From: Bacillota bacterium
Lineage (GTDB): Bacteria > Bacillota > UBA4882 > UBA8346
NCBI GenBank assembly: GCA_023400055.1
Contig: JAEXFN010000005.1
Location: 235,882-299,881, forward strand
Direction: 5' to 3'
DNA length: 64,000 nucleotides
Part shown: piece after piece, positions 33,977 through 42,076 of the stretch
How the letters are laid out: the number at the start of each line of letters is the position of its first letter
Position numbering within the stretch: position 1 is the first letter of the stretch
Notes under the pieces: generated by a model
Told to the model about the DNA's origin: nothing
Seen by the model: only the letters and a program-made list of their open reading frames with translations
The model's database searches: none
Program-made: the position numbers and the translations under genes

Positions 33977-34915
33977 ATGTTCATGTCCACGTCTGAGAAG
34001 ACTGCCGCCGCCGTTCCCGCCTGGCGGCGGGTCCGCCGCCGGCTGCCGGGGGAGGGCGCCTGGGGAGCCTGTTTTTTACTGCCGTTATTGGCCGGATTGA
34101 CCGTCTTTCTGCTCCTGCCGCTACTCGTCAGCGGGTATCTCAGTTTTACCAGTTATAACGTGTTGGAAGCGCCGCACTGGATCGGCGGGCAGAACTACCG
34201 CGAGCTGTTCGGAGAGGACCCGATGTTCCAGAAGGCCTTGCTGAACACGGTGGTCTTCGCCGCCGGGCTGGTGCCCGCCAACATGCTGCTGGCGTTGTTG
34301 ACCTCGGTCTTGTTGAACCAGGTCCGCCGGCTGGCCGCGTTTTTCCGGAGCGTCTATTTTATCCCGGTCATCACTTCGGAAGTGGTCTTCTCCGTGGTCT
34401 GGCTGTGGATCTGGAATTATAATTACGGCCTGGTCAATTATATCCTGAAGATGCTGGGCATCGCCGGACCCAACTGGCTGGGCGATTCCAACTGGGCCAT
34501 GTTCGCAGTGATCGTCACCCGGCTCCTGAAGAATCTGGGGATGAACGTGGTGATCATCCTGGCGGCCTTACAATCGATCCCGGTGATGTATTATGAGGCG
34601 GCCGAATTGGACGGAGCCGGCTGGTTTAAGAAGTTCAGCCACGTAACCCTGCCGGAGCTGGGTCCGGTCATCTTCCTGACGTTGATGGTGACGATCATCG
34701 GCGCTTTCAAGGTCTTCGGCTCGATTTACGTCCTGACCGGCGGCGGTCCGGCCGGCGCCACCAACGTGCTGGTGATGTACTTGTATCAGATGGGCTTCAA
34801 AACCTTCGAGTACGGCAAAGCCTCGGCCATCGGGATGGTCATCTTCGGCCTGATCCTGATCCTGACCCTGGTCCAATGGCTGCTCCGTAAGAAACTGGTC
34901 TATCAGGAGGAGTAA
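33977..34915 (+). CDS. sugar ABC transporter permease (MalF/UgpA type)
   Basis: 312 residues, six membrane segments. The EAA loop that contacts the ATPase is YEAAELDGAGWFKKFSHVTLPELGPVIF. The C-terminal part MVTIIGAFKVFGSIYVLTGGGPAGATNVLVMYLY is typical of the MalF/UgpA/LacF group. It pairs with the permease immediately downstream (3-nt gap). A cytoplasmic ATPase gene is absent from the locus, as is common in Firmicutes sugar importers that share one MsmX-like ATPase. Confidence 0.9.
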   Translation: MFMSTSEKTAAAVPAWRRVRRRLPGEGAWGACFLLPLLAGLTVFLLLPLLVSGYLSFTSYNVLEAPHWIGGQNYRELFGEDPMFQKALLNTVVFAAGLVPANMLLALLTSVLLNQVRRLAAFFRSVYFIPVITSEVVFSVVWLWIWNYNYGLVNYILKMLGIAGPNWLGDSNWAMFAVIVTRLLKNLGMNVVIILAALQSIPVMYYEAAELDGAGWFKKFSHVTLPELGPVIFLTLMVTIIGAFKVFGSIYVLTGGGPAGATNVLVMYLYQMGFKTFEYGKASAIGMVIFGLILILTLVQWLLRKKLVYQEE

Positions 34916-34918
34916 TCA

Positions 34919-35803
34919 ATGCGCGCCAATCCTTCGGCAGCCGGCGGCTCCGGAGCCGATTTTCAGACGGGGCGCCGTTCCGGCGCCAGCCAGGTTATGG
35001 CTTATCTTTATCTCAGCGGGTTGGGCCTGGTGCTGATCCTGCCTTTCATCTGGATGCTCTCCACTTCGCTGAAGCATCCGGGGACGGAGTTTTATTATCC
35101 GCCGCAATGGATCCCGCAGCCGCCGACCTTGCAAAACTATCTCACCGCCGTCGCGCGGGCCGATTTTCTGCGGAGCTACTATAACAGCATCAAAGTGGCC
35201 TTGCTGACAGTGATCCCGACGGTCCTCCTGACTTCGCTGGCCGCCTATGCGCTGGTCAAGTTGCGCTTCAAGGGCCGGAACAACCTCTTCTTTCTGATCG
35301 TGATGTTGATCATGGTCCCTCAGGAGGTGACGCTCATTCCTAACCTATTGCTGATGAAGGGCTTGGGGTGGCTCGACACGCACACCGCGCTGATCGTGCC
35401 CAACATCTTCGGCAGCGGCGCGGTCTTCGCACTCTTTGTGATGCGCCAGAATATGCTGTCGTTGCCCGATTCGCTGATCGAGGCCGCCAAGATCGACGGG
35501 GCCAACCATTGGCAGATCTATACCCGGGTCGTCTTCCCCCTGACCAAGTCGGCCGTGGCGACGGTGGGCATCTTTACCCTGATGAATTCCTGGAACGATT
35601 TCATTTATCCCTTGGTCTACCTCAACAGCAGCGAGAAGTATACCCTGCCGCTGGCCATCGCCATGTTTCAACAAGCCTACGGCATGACCGAGTGGACGGT
35701 CTGGATGGCGGCGGCCACGGTCAGCGTCCTGCCGTTGCTCATCGCTTTCTTGTTCGCCCAGAAACAGTTCATCGACTCGATGGCGCTGACCGGCGTGAAA
35801 TAG
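34919..35803 (+). CDS. sugar ABC transporter permease (MalG/UgpE type)
   Basis: 294 residues, six membrane segments. The opening MAYLYLSGLGLVLILPFIWMLSTSLK and the EAA loop LIEAAKIDGANHWQIYTRVVFPLTKSAVATVGIFT, then NSWNDFIYPLVYL and FAQKQFIDSMALTGVK, are textbook MalG/UgpE features. It makes the second half of the sugar channel with the preceding permease. Gene order (binding protein, MalF-like, MalG-like) and the upstream YesMN-type sensor indicate induction by an external sugar. A strong terminator follows. Confidence 0.9.
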   Translation: MRANPSAAGGSGADFQTGRRSGASQVMAYLYLSGLGLVLILPFIWMLSTSLKHPGTEFYYPPQWIPQPPTLQNYLTAVARADFLRSYYNSIKVALLTVIPTVLLTSLAAYALVKLRFKGRNNLFFLIVMLIMVPQEVTLIPNLLLMKGLGWLDTHTALIVPNIFGSGAVFALFVMRQNMLSLPDSLIEAAKIDGANHWQIYTRVVFPLTKSAVATVGIFTLMNSWNDFIYPLVYLNSSEKYTLPLAIAMFQQAYGMTEWTVWMAAATVSVLPLLIAFLFAQKQFIDSMALTGVK

Positions 35804-35844
35804 CCGTTTTCGGCGGCGCCCTGATCGATATATTATTGATGAAC

Positions 35845-35884
35845 GATTCGGCCCGGCAGTGAAAACCGGGCCGAATCTTTTTTC
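35845..35884 (+). terminator. intrinsic terminator after sugar ABC operon
   Basis: GATTCGGCCCGG (35845-35856), 9-nt loop, CCGGGCCGAATC (35866-35877) and six T residues. Confidence 0.9.
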
Positions 35885-36006
35885 ATCCTTTTCCTGTAGC
35901 GGAGCGTTCCAGTTGATTTTCGTTCAAAAAAGGATTTTGGTCTGGGATAACGAAAAAAAACAATGACTCGATTGCATTCAAGGATTTCACGAAGGGGGTT
36001 CATTCA

Positions 36007-36423
36007 ATGCTGAGCGATTTAATCCGGGATGGTTTCGGCAAAGCCGAGGATCTGAACTGTGCGGAGAAGATTTTGTATGGCGCCAATGAGGCGTACAATC
36101 TGGGTTTGAATGCGGAGGCCCTGAAACTGGCGGCCGGGTTCGGCGGCGGCATGGGCATCGAGGACGTTTGCGGCGCCTTGACCGCGTCCATCATGGTGCT
36201 GGGACGGTTGTTCGTCAGCCGGAATGCCCACCAGAGTTCCATCAAGGAATTGACCCAAGAGCTATTCGACCGTTACCGTCAGGCGATGGATTCGATCGAC
36301 TGTGCGCCTTTAAAAGCGGCGCACCGGAATGAGGAGATCCAATGCGATCGGGTGATCCAGAAAGCGGCCGAACTGCTCGACGACATCGTGGAGCGGGAGA
36401 CGAATTTGCGGCGGAGTTGTTGA
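36007..36423 (+). CDS. C_GCAxxG_C_C-family protein
   Basis: A 138-residue small Cys-containing protein of the C_GCAxxG_C_C family (putative redox-active). The pattern is visible in NCAEKILYGANEAY, AAGFGGGMGIEDVCGALTASIMVLG, DCAPLK and QCDRVIQKAAELL. Members often sit near redox or transport genes and are thought to bind a metal or undergo thiol redox change; no activity is proven. AAGGGGG precedes the ATG. It stands alone between the sugar operon terminator and the minus-strand pseudopilin cluster. Confidence 0.8.
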   Translation: MLSDLIRDGFGKAEDLNCAEKILYGANEAYNLGLNAEALKLAAGFGGGMGIEDVCGALTASIMVLGRLFVSRNAHQSSIKELTQELFDRYRQAMDSIDCAPLKAAHRNEEIQCDRVIQKAAELLDDIVERETNLRRSC

Positions 36424-36500
36424 GGAGTCGCTTTCGATAAGCCAATGGATATTAAGAATAAATTGATATGTATGGAAATGAAACTGTTATTCGTATTTGA

Positions 36501-37925
36501 CTAATGGCCGCTCCATGATCCCTGACTTATTGACACGGAGGGGGTTCCGCCGTTTAGCCCTAAAGTCTCCACGATGGTTGACAATTGATTGCTGTAGTTG
36601 ATTTGGGGCGATGAATTTATACTCAAAGTACCATTGGAGTATACTCCGCCAATTTGGACATAATTGGTGACTTGAGAATCGCTTCCCGCTACAAACACCG
36701 TCTGCTTTGCGATAACGTTGCTGTTGATGTTCATCGTGCCCGTGGTTACCACTAGACCAGCGCTGCCATCCAGTTCAAATTGATTGGTAAATTGAACGCT
36801 GCCATTGGAATAGATCTTTGTTACCGCTGATGTTGAGTTTTTGTTGATCGAACTGTCGGAGTTAAAATTAATATCGCCTTTGGTCTGAATTAGAACATTA
36901 GTGGCGTTAATTGCAGTAGTATTCGTCATTTGCATTCCGCCACTTGCGTAAAGCTTCAAGCTGGAAACCTGAATCGAAGCCGTATTGCTTAATAAAACGC
37001 TGCCGGTAACGTAAATGGTAACATTGCCCCCTTTAATGGCCCCCGAAGTTGAGCCGACTTGGCCTAAGGTAAGATTGCCATTAATATAGATCGTCACGTT
37101 GCCGGAAGCTGTCAAGGTGTTGCCGGTCTGGTAATTGCCATTGTAATAATATTCACCCGCTGCCAGGCTTGTAGTTGATGTTGATAAATTGGTACCGCTC
37201 GCCGACTTGGTTGGAAAGGTCGGGATCAGACTGGAAGCATCCAGCGTCCCTGCCGGATTGGCGTAGACATAGCCTCCAGTAACGGCGCTTTTATTCCAAG
37301 TCCATTGATCCATTACGGGAACGTAAGGAGTATAAGCTTTACCGTTAATAAGCGGTGTTGAACTGTTTACGGTAATATGACCATTCGAACCGATGTCACC
37401 GGTTATTTTAGGGGTGTTATCAATTTGCAAGTTGAGGCTTGAAAAAAGCGGATATTTACCAAATACATCATTACTCCCGCCACCGCTTCCGCTGCCGATT
37501 ACGTCTATATTTACTGTCACGATCTTTTGGGCATTTTCAACCGTCCCGGTAGACTGAATGGTATAAGTTGTATTGGCGGTAAAAATCGGCGTAACCGGGG
37601 TTTTAGTAGCATCCGTGGCCGTATAAATGATGACTCGATATTTTTGGTTATTGACATCATTAAGAAACGCTTGATCGGTATTCAGCCATGTCCAATCGGG
37701 AGTCAGAGACTGATTGACTTTATAAAACTCTTCAATGGTTCTCTTAGCTCCCGCCTCAGCGGCATACTGCGCCTCCACCTCATCCTGATTGGTTACGGAG
37801 CCGTGGATGGAGTTGACGACGAGCGGAGCCAGTCCCACCAGCAGGATCGCCAGGACCACCATGACGATCAGGGCGAGAACGGTCGCGTAACCCGTTTCAT
37901 TTTTAAAAGAGTTTTTTGGTAACAT
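36501..37925 (-). CDS. PilX-like type IV pilus-associated protein
   Basis: 474 residues. The N-terminus KNETGYATVLALIVMVVLAILLVGLAPLVVN is a PilX/PulK-type membrane anchor, followed by QYAAEAGAKRTIEEFYK as in PilX proteins. From about residue 150 onward a long Ser/Thr/Asn/Gly-rich beta region (YINGNLTLG, IKGGNVTIYVTGSVLLSNTA, LIQTKGDINFNSDSS) has an internal repeating pattern of a right-handed beta-solenoid. It would be displayed on or beside a pilus or pseudopilus. It is the last gene of a three-gene minus-strand cluster. The codons are more AT-rich than nearby metabolic genes. Confidence 0.75.
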   Translation of the reverse strand: MLPKNSFKNETGYATVLALIVMVVLAILLVGLAPLVVNSIHGSVTNQDEVEAQYAAEAGAKRTIEEFYKVNQSLTPDWTWLNTDQAFLNDVNNQKYRVIIYTATDATKTPVTPIFTANTTYTIQSTGTVENAQKIVTVNIDVIGSGSGGGSNDVFGKYPLFSSLNLQIDNTPKITGDIGSNGHITVNSSTPLINGKAYTPYVPVMDQWTWNKSAVTGGYVYANPAGTLDASSLIPTFPTKSASGTNLSTSTTSLAAGEYYYNGNYQTGNTLTASGNVTIYINGNLTLGQVGSTSGAIKGGNVTIYVTGSVLLSNTASIQVSSLKLYASGGMQMTNTTAINATNVLIQTKGDINFNSDSSINKNSTSAVTKIYSNGSVQFTNQFELDGSAGLVVTTGTMNINSNVIAKQTVFVAGSDSQVTNYVQIGGVYSNGTLSINSSPQINYSNQLSTIVETLGLNGGTPSVSISQGSWSGH

Positions 37926-37942
37926 ACGATCACCTGCTTCGC

Positions 37943-38440
37943 TTAGGTACCCGATTGATTCAACAGATAGACGGTTGTCGTCAACGTCAGGCTGGGACTG
38001 GGGGAATCGCTATTATCTTGAATCGTTAGGGTGATGGTTACTTTTTTGCCGCTAATGCTAAAAACCGGCGCCGACTGGACCAGTCCCTTGCCGAGCTTTT
38101 GAACGGGCGTTTCGCCGTCGATAATCAGCGTATTGGCATCGGACCCGCTTCCCCAGTAAATGCTCTTGGACGATCCGTTGAGCGTATAGGTAATTTTGGA
38201 ATTGGCGGGCGTGACCGAGGGAAGACTGGGGTTGGTCGCATAACGAAGCTCTTTGGCAATTTGATTCAGAATGGTCTGTCCCGCCAGCGCGTCCCGGCTC
38301 TGGCCGAAACTGACCGGGTAGGAGCGCATGGCGGTGGAAAACGCGGCGCTGAGCGCCAAAACGATGCCGGCTCCGATCGCCAGGACGATTAAGAGTTCAA
38401 TCAGCGTAAAACCAAGCTCAGCTCGGGTGGTTCGTTTCAT
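37943..38440 (-). CDS. minor pseudopilin (PilW-like)
   Basis: 165 residues with a class III signal: LGFTLIELLIVLAIGAGIVLALSAAF, cut after G by the prepilin peptidase, with Glu at +5 of the mature protein. The globular part includes LAGQTILNQIAKELRYATN, a PilW/GspJ-like helix that continues the pilin spine, then beta strands. It likely takes part in priming a type IV pilus or pseudopilus. The ribosome site is weak (AGGTAAAACAG). The stop lies 17 nt before the PilX-like start and 42 nt after the preceding pseudopilin stop, so the three genes form one unit. Confidence 0.8.
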   Translation of the reverse strand: MKRTTRAELGFTLIELLIVLAIGAGIVLALSAAFSTAMRSYPVSFGQSRDALAGQTILNQIAKELRYATNPSLPSVTPANSKITYTLNGSSKSIYWGSGSDANTLIIDGETPVQKLGKGLVQSAPVFSISGKKVTITLTIQDNSDSPSPSLTLTTTVYLLNQSGT

Positions 38441-38482
38441 CTGTTTTACCTAACCTTGGCGATACTTTCACCGGATTTTATT

Positions 38483-38980
38483 TTATTTGTAATAATAACT
38501 GGACAGCGTGACGGCACGCGTTTGCCCCTTCTCCTGCCATGAAACCGTAACCTGAAAGGCTTGGAGGTTGGCTTGCAGACTCGTCGGAATGGAGGCCGGC
38601 TGGGGAGTGACCGCCTGGATGGCATAGGAGTAAATGGTGCCGGCTATCGGCGTCGTCGCTTGCGCCGTCGGCAGGCTGACGCCGTCGTTCTGCTTCAATT
38701 CCTCCAGTTTCTGCTGGGCATAATAGACGGCCTGGGTGCGATGGACGGCCTCGCTGGAGCCTTTGATATTTTGGCCGGCCAACAGCAGCAGCGGCACCAC
38801 GACGATGCCCACGATAGTAATGGCAATGAGAATGTCGATAAGCCCCCAGCCGTTCTCCGAAGTCCGACGTTTTTCAAAAACATCCGCCGGTTGCGGCCCG
38901 AACATCGATTTGGTTATGGGAGTTATAATGGCCTGTTTCAGCCAAAGTACGTCAAAAGTCATAGTCTCCCGCCATTTCAT
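38483..38980 (-). CDS. minor pseudopilin (PilV-like)
   Basis: Up to 165 residues. The hydrophobic helix GLIDILIAITIVGIVVVPLLLLA follows NGW, giving a prepilin-like site G-W-G-L-I-D in which +5 is Asp rather than the usual Glu. If the first ATG is used the leader is unusually long (over 40 residues); later starts at codons 7 or 26 have no better ribosome site. The region VHRTQAVYYAQQKLEELKQN is typical of PilV/GspI proteins. First gene of the minus-strand pseudopilin cluster. Confidence 0.7.
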   Translation of the reverse strand: MKWRETMTFDVLWLKQAIITPITKSMFGPQPADVFEKRRTSENGWGLIDILIAITIVGIVVVPLLLLAGQNIKGSSEAVHRTQAVYYAQQKLEELKQNDGVSLPTAQATTPIAGTIYSYAIQAVTPQPASIPTSLQANLQAFQVTVSWQEKGQTRAVTLSSYYYK

Positions 38981-39000
38981 GGGATCGTTGATTCGGAAGA

Positions 39001-39190
39001 GTGGAACTCACCCTCGCCCTCTCTTTTCTGAAAGAGAGGGTAACTTTGATCCTTCGTCGCCAAACTTATTCGCTGCCTCGAACCGGCTTTCCTTCCCGCT
39101 CTTTCTGTAAAAGAGGGAAGTCAGCGCCGGGAAGACTTAAACTTGCAGCATCCGCGGATGGACTAGCCGTAAAGCGAGATGGGTAAGTTG
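39001..39190 (-). repeat. dispersed repeat family B, copy 1
   Basis: The reverse complement of this stretch matches 49831-50003: an ACCCATCT.GCTTT.CGG block, GTCCATCC, GCAAGTTTAAG.CTTCC, CTGACTTCCCTC and AAAGAGAGGGCGAGGGTGAGTT. It contains a CCCTCTCTTTTC/GAAAGAGAGGG hairpin at 39017-39041. The two copies are in inverted orientation and differ by block insertions. Non-coding. Confidence 0.7.
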
Positions 39191-39369
39191 TCCTCAAAGA
39201 GTTATATGAATAATTTGCAATGGAATTGAGATTAGATGATTTCCGTGAAAGATAATTATTGACAAAAAAGGCCCATGATTTCATTATAGCAATAATTTAT
39301 TGCTTTGATAAGTCTGATTTTGGCTCCCGTCCGGTTCACTTTGGCCTTTGGAATGCCGGGCTCCATCTT

Positions 39370-39830
39370 GAATCGGCGCCGGCTCGACTGGGTCCGTTTT
39401 TGATTCCTATCCATATTGCAGGGCTCATCGCCGTCATGTCAGGGATGGTCTTTGGTCCTTTAGGGATGGTCGTCATCCCTAAAGGGATGAGACATGTCCG
39501 TGTTAGGGATGGTTTTCGCCCCTAAAAGGACCCGCGCATCCTTGTTAGGTATGTCATGATCCGTGTAAGGGATGGTCTTCGTCCTTGTAAGGTATGTCAT
39601 GGTCCTTTCATAGGACGGAACCATCCCTGCTTCCCCAAAGACCATCCCCACATCTTCGAACATCATCCCCGCTTCCTTAAGCCGGATCCATGTTGATCCG
39701 AGAGCCATCCCTGCTTCCAGGACTCGCGCCCCTGTTTCCCCGAGGCTCGGGGAAGCTTCTACAAGACTTCAGGAAGCTGCCGCGAAGGCCGGGACAACTG
39801 ATCCCGGTTTCATCCCCGCTTATTTGGACC
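39370..39830 (-). repeat. dispersed repeat family A, copy 2
   Basis: Inverted copy of the element at 11640-12016, 27 kb away. The core (39424-39700) is collinear with copy 1 with substitutions but no frameshifting indel. On the minus strand an 82-codon frame (39708-39460) crosses it, containing MTYLTRTKTIP and PNKDARVLLGAKT. Upstream, GGGGAAGC/CATCCCC blocks continue to about 39830. With family B next to it, the gap between the pseudopilin cluster and the beta-barrel gene (38981-40092) is mostly repeats. Confidence 0.8.
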
Positions 39831-40003
39831 AGTTACGACTTGTCTCGGTTCAGATCCATTTCATGATACCCTAATGACAAAGAAGACCGTGGCATTTTAT
39901 GGATAATTTGGCGGTTGTTTCGCGGGAATGAAAACCCAAATCGCCGGCTTATTGACGTTAATGGCAATCTTCGCGCCGAATATCGGGCTGGTCCGAAAAC
40001 GGG

Positions 40004-40032
40004 TTGTTATGCAAACTTTTCCATGTTACAAT
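40004..40032 (+). promoter_or_regulatory. promoter of the beta-barrel protein gene
   Basis: TTGTTA (40004-40009), 17-nt spacer, TACAAT (40027-40032), 60 nt before the ATG. Confidence 0.6.
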
Positions 40033-40092
40033 TTAAAGGTTTAGACCTTATTTCGGGGCTTTATAGCGAATAGCAAATGTAAGGAGGGGGTC

Positions 40093-40791
40093 ATGATGAA
40101 TTTACGCGGCAAGTGTTTGGCCATCGGGTTGCTGGTTTTATGGGCCGGCCTGACGGTGTCCGGTTCGACCCTGGCCGAGGGACGGGACCGGGAGTTCTAT
40201 CTCAAGCTGAATCTGCAGAATTCCGGCCTCGAGGACGATTTTGACGTTAACTTCTATGGCACCAAGGACAATACCAAGTTTGCCACCGCTCCCAAATTTG
40301 AATCCCATAACGGAGTGGGCCTGGCCATCGGCCAACGGATCGGCCGGTTCGCCGGGGAGCTGAGCATGAGTCGGACCAAGTTGCCCGCCAGTTTCCGGCT
40401 TTATCAGCAAAGCACGTGGTTTTCCGATAAGAGTGACTGCGATCAATTCAGCCTGGATTTTAAGTATTATTTCAATGATCCGGCCCAAAGTCCGCTGGCG
40501 TTTTACGGGCTGCTGGGCGCCTGCAAAGTCAAGCTCGCGGTCGACGGCAATGTCGAGTACCAGAGCGGCGGCGTTTATGCCGGTTCGGATGATTCCACCT
40601 TCGAGGGCTACGGTCTGGACGCCGGAGTGGGACTGATTTATCAATTCGGGCCCATCGCCCTGGATGCGGCGCTGCTCCAGCAGGACCTGCGCTTCAACCG
40701 GATTAAGATCGGCGGCACGAAGTACAAGCCCGAATCGGATATCAAAAGTTCCGGGACGCTGGTCCGGCTCGGGATGCTTTACCGGTTTTAA
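40093..40791 (+). CDS. outer membrane beta-barrel protein (small porin/OmpA-barrel-like)
   Basis: 232 residues with a signal peptide (GKCLAIGLLVLWAGLTVSGSTLA). The mature part shows alternating amphipathic strands: REFYLKLNLQN, GLAIGQRIGRFAGELSMSR, QFSLDFKYYFN, LDAGVGLIYQFGPIALDAALLQQ, LVRLGMLYRF. The last residue is an aromatic F preceded by alternating hydrophobics, the usual outer-membrane insertion signal. The strand pattern suggests an eight-stranded barrel. This supports an outer membrane in this organism. AAGGAGGGGG is the ribosome site. Function is unknown. Confidence 0.75.
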   Translation: MMNLRGKCLAIGLLVLWAGLTVSGSTLAEGRDREFYLKLNLQNSGLEDDFDVNFYGTKDNTKFATAPKFESHNGVGLAIGQRIGRFAGELSMSRTKLPASFRLYQQSTWFSDKSDCDQFSLDFKYYFNDPAQSPLAFYGLLGACKVKLAVDGNVEYQSGGVYAGSDDSTFEGYGLDAGVGLIYQFGPIALDAALLQQDLRFNRIKIGGTKYKPESDIKSSGTLVRLGMLYRF

Positions 40792-40829
40792 GGTTTTAAA
40801 ATGAATTGATACTTTGGTCGTTGAAAAAC

Positions 40830-41353
40830 GGATCACGGATTAAACGGATTGAAGGATGGCAAGGATTGAGAGTCCGAGAGTAAGGAGGGTCTTTTCCGTG
40901 AAATCCTTAAATCAGTGGAATCCGTGATTCAGTTCGTATAATAAGCCCCGGGATCACGGATTAAACGGATTGAAGGATGACACGGATTGAGAGCCCGAGA
41001 ACAGGGACGATTTTTTCTGTGAAATCCCTAAATCAGTGGAATCCGTGATTCAGTTCGTATAATAAGCCCCGGGATCACGGATTAAACGGATTGAAGGATG
41101 GCAAGGATTGAAAGTCCGAGAGCAGGGACGGTCTTTCCGTGAAATCCCTAAATCGGTGAAATCCGTGATTCGGTTCGTATAATAAACCCCGGGATCACGG
41201 ATTAAACGGATTGAAGAATGGCGCGGATTAAGAGCCCGAGAGTAGGGATGGTTCTTTCTGTGAAATCCTTAAATCAGTGGAATCCGTGATTCCGTTCTTA
41301 TAATAAGCCCCGGGATCACGGATTAAACGGATTCGAGGATGACACGGATTAAA
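40830..41353 (+). repeat. tandem array of about 121-bp hairpin repeats
   Basis: Units begin GGATCACGGATTAAACGG at 40830, 40951, 41072, 41192 and 41313, a period of 120-121 nt; four full units and a partial fifth. Each unit starts with ATCACGGATT and, about 78 nt later, has the exact complement AATCCGTGAT (for example 40953-40962 with 41040-41049). The flanking sequences pair imperfectly, so a unit can fold into one long hairpin. Units are joined by a conserved 20-nt linker containing TATAAT and CCCCGG. A sixth copy overlaps the 3' end of the next gene (41783-41891). Confidence 0.95.
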
Positions 41354-41416
41354 GCGTGGAACCAGTTGGAGTTTTTGCTCTATGATTCAGCATGTTTATG
41401 ATCGGGGGGATATTCC

Positions 41417-41830
41417 TTGAAGTATCAAGAAATTACCGAAAAGATTATTGGATGCGCTTTTGAAGTCCATAAGTTTTTGGGGAATGGATTTCAAGAAGTA
41501 ATTTATGAACGGGCCTTGGCTTTGGAAATGACTAAGGCAAAGCTGGCCTATGGGATGGAAGTAGAGATACCGATTTTCTATAAGGATTTTACTGAACCGA
41601 TTGGTTTGCGGCGGGCCGATTTTATCGTCGAAGAAAAAGTACTGATTGAGCTAAAAGCCGTTACAAAAATGGAAGATGTACATTTGGCGCAAGCATTAAA
41701 TTACTTAAAAGCATACCGCTTAGAAGTCGGCTTATTAATAAACTTCGGAGCCAAAAGTCTAGAATTGAAGCGATTAATTCTAGATCATGGATTAAACGGA
41801 TTAAACGGATTGAAGGATGGCAAGGATTGA
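41417..41830 (+). CDS. GxxExxY-family protein (PD-(D/E)XK-like)
   Basis: 137 residues of the GxxExxY family. The name motif is G24-E27-Y30 in LGNGFQEVIYERAL. A nuclease-like core follows: D68 in RRADFIV and E78-L-K80 in VLIELKAV, the PD-(D/E)XK pattern. The family is widespread and, as far as I know, has no proven function. The first codon is TTG 41417 with GGGGGGA 7 nt upstream. The last 15 residues (from D123, DHGLNGLNGLKDGKD) are encoded by a copy of the repeat that also forms the array just upstream. The gene is thus physically embedded in the repeat family. Confidence 0.85.
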   Translation: MKYQEITEKIIGCAFEVHKFLGNGFQEVIYERALALEMTKAKLAYGMEVEIPIFYKDFTEPIGLRRADFIVEEKVLIELKAVTKMEDVHLAQALNYLKAYRLEVGLLINFGAKSLELKRLILDHGLNGLNGLKDGKD

Positions 41831-41891
41831 AAGTCCGAGAGCAGGGACGGTCTTTTCCGTGAAATCCTTAAATCAGTGGAATCCGTGATCG
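41783..41891 (+). repeat. sixth hairpin repeat, overlapping the GxxExxY gene end
   Basis: Same unit as the 40830 array. It starts GATCATGGATT, has ATTAAACGG duplicated, and ends AATCCGTGATC. It provides the stop codon (41828-41830) and the last 15 codons of the GxxExxY gene. The linker with TATAAT is absent, so it looks like the terminal unit of the element. Confidence 0.9.
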
Positions 41892-42076
41892 TTATTATGC
41901 TCTTTTTCCGCGGGATCCGCGATCCGGTTGGCTGGAAATAACATGAAGATTACACCGCAATGACCAAATCCGAGCTGGCTACATATCATATACCATTGTC
42001 ACAAGATAATATGTTGCACGAATCCGGGACGGACATAAACTGATCGCAACATATTAAAGATGAGGAGCTGGTATGG

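Noticed and set aside
40830..41353. CRISPR array
   Set aside because: Units are about 121 nt and nearly identical throughout, without variable spacers of 25-40 nt, and no cas genes are nearby.
41891..42076. T-box leader for asparagine synthetase
   Set aside because: No T-box core (TGGNACCGCGG-like) or terminator/antiterminator pair is seen.
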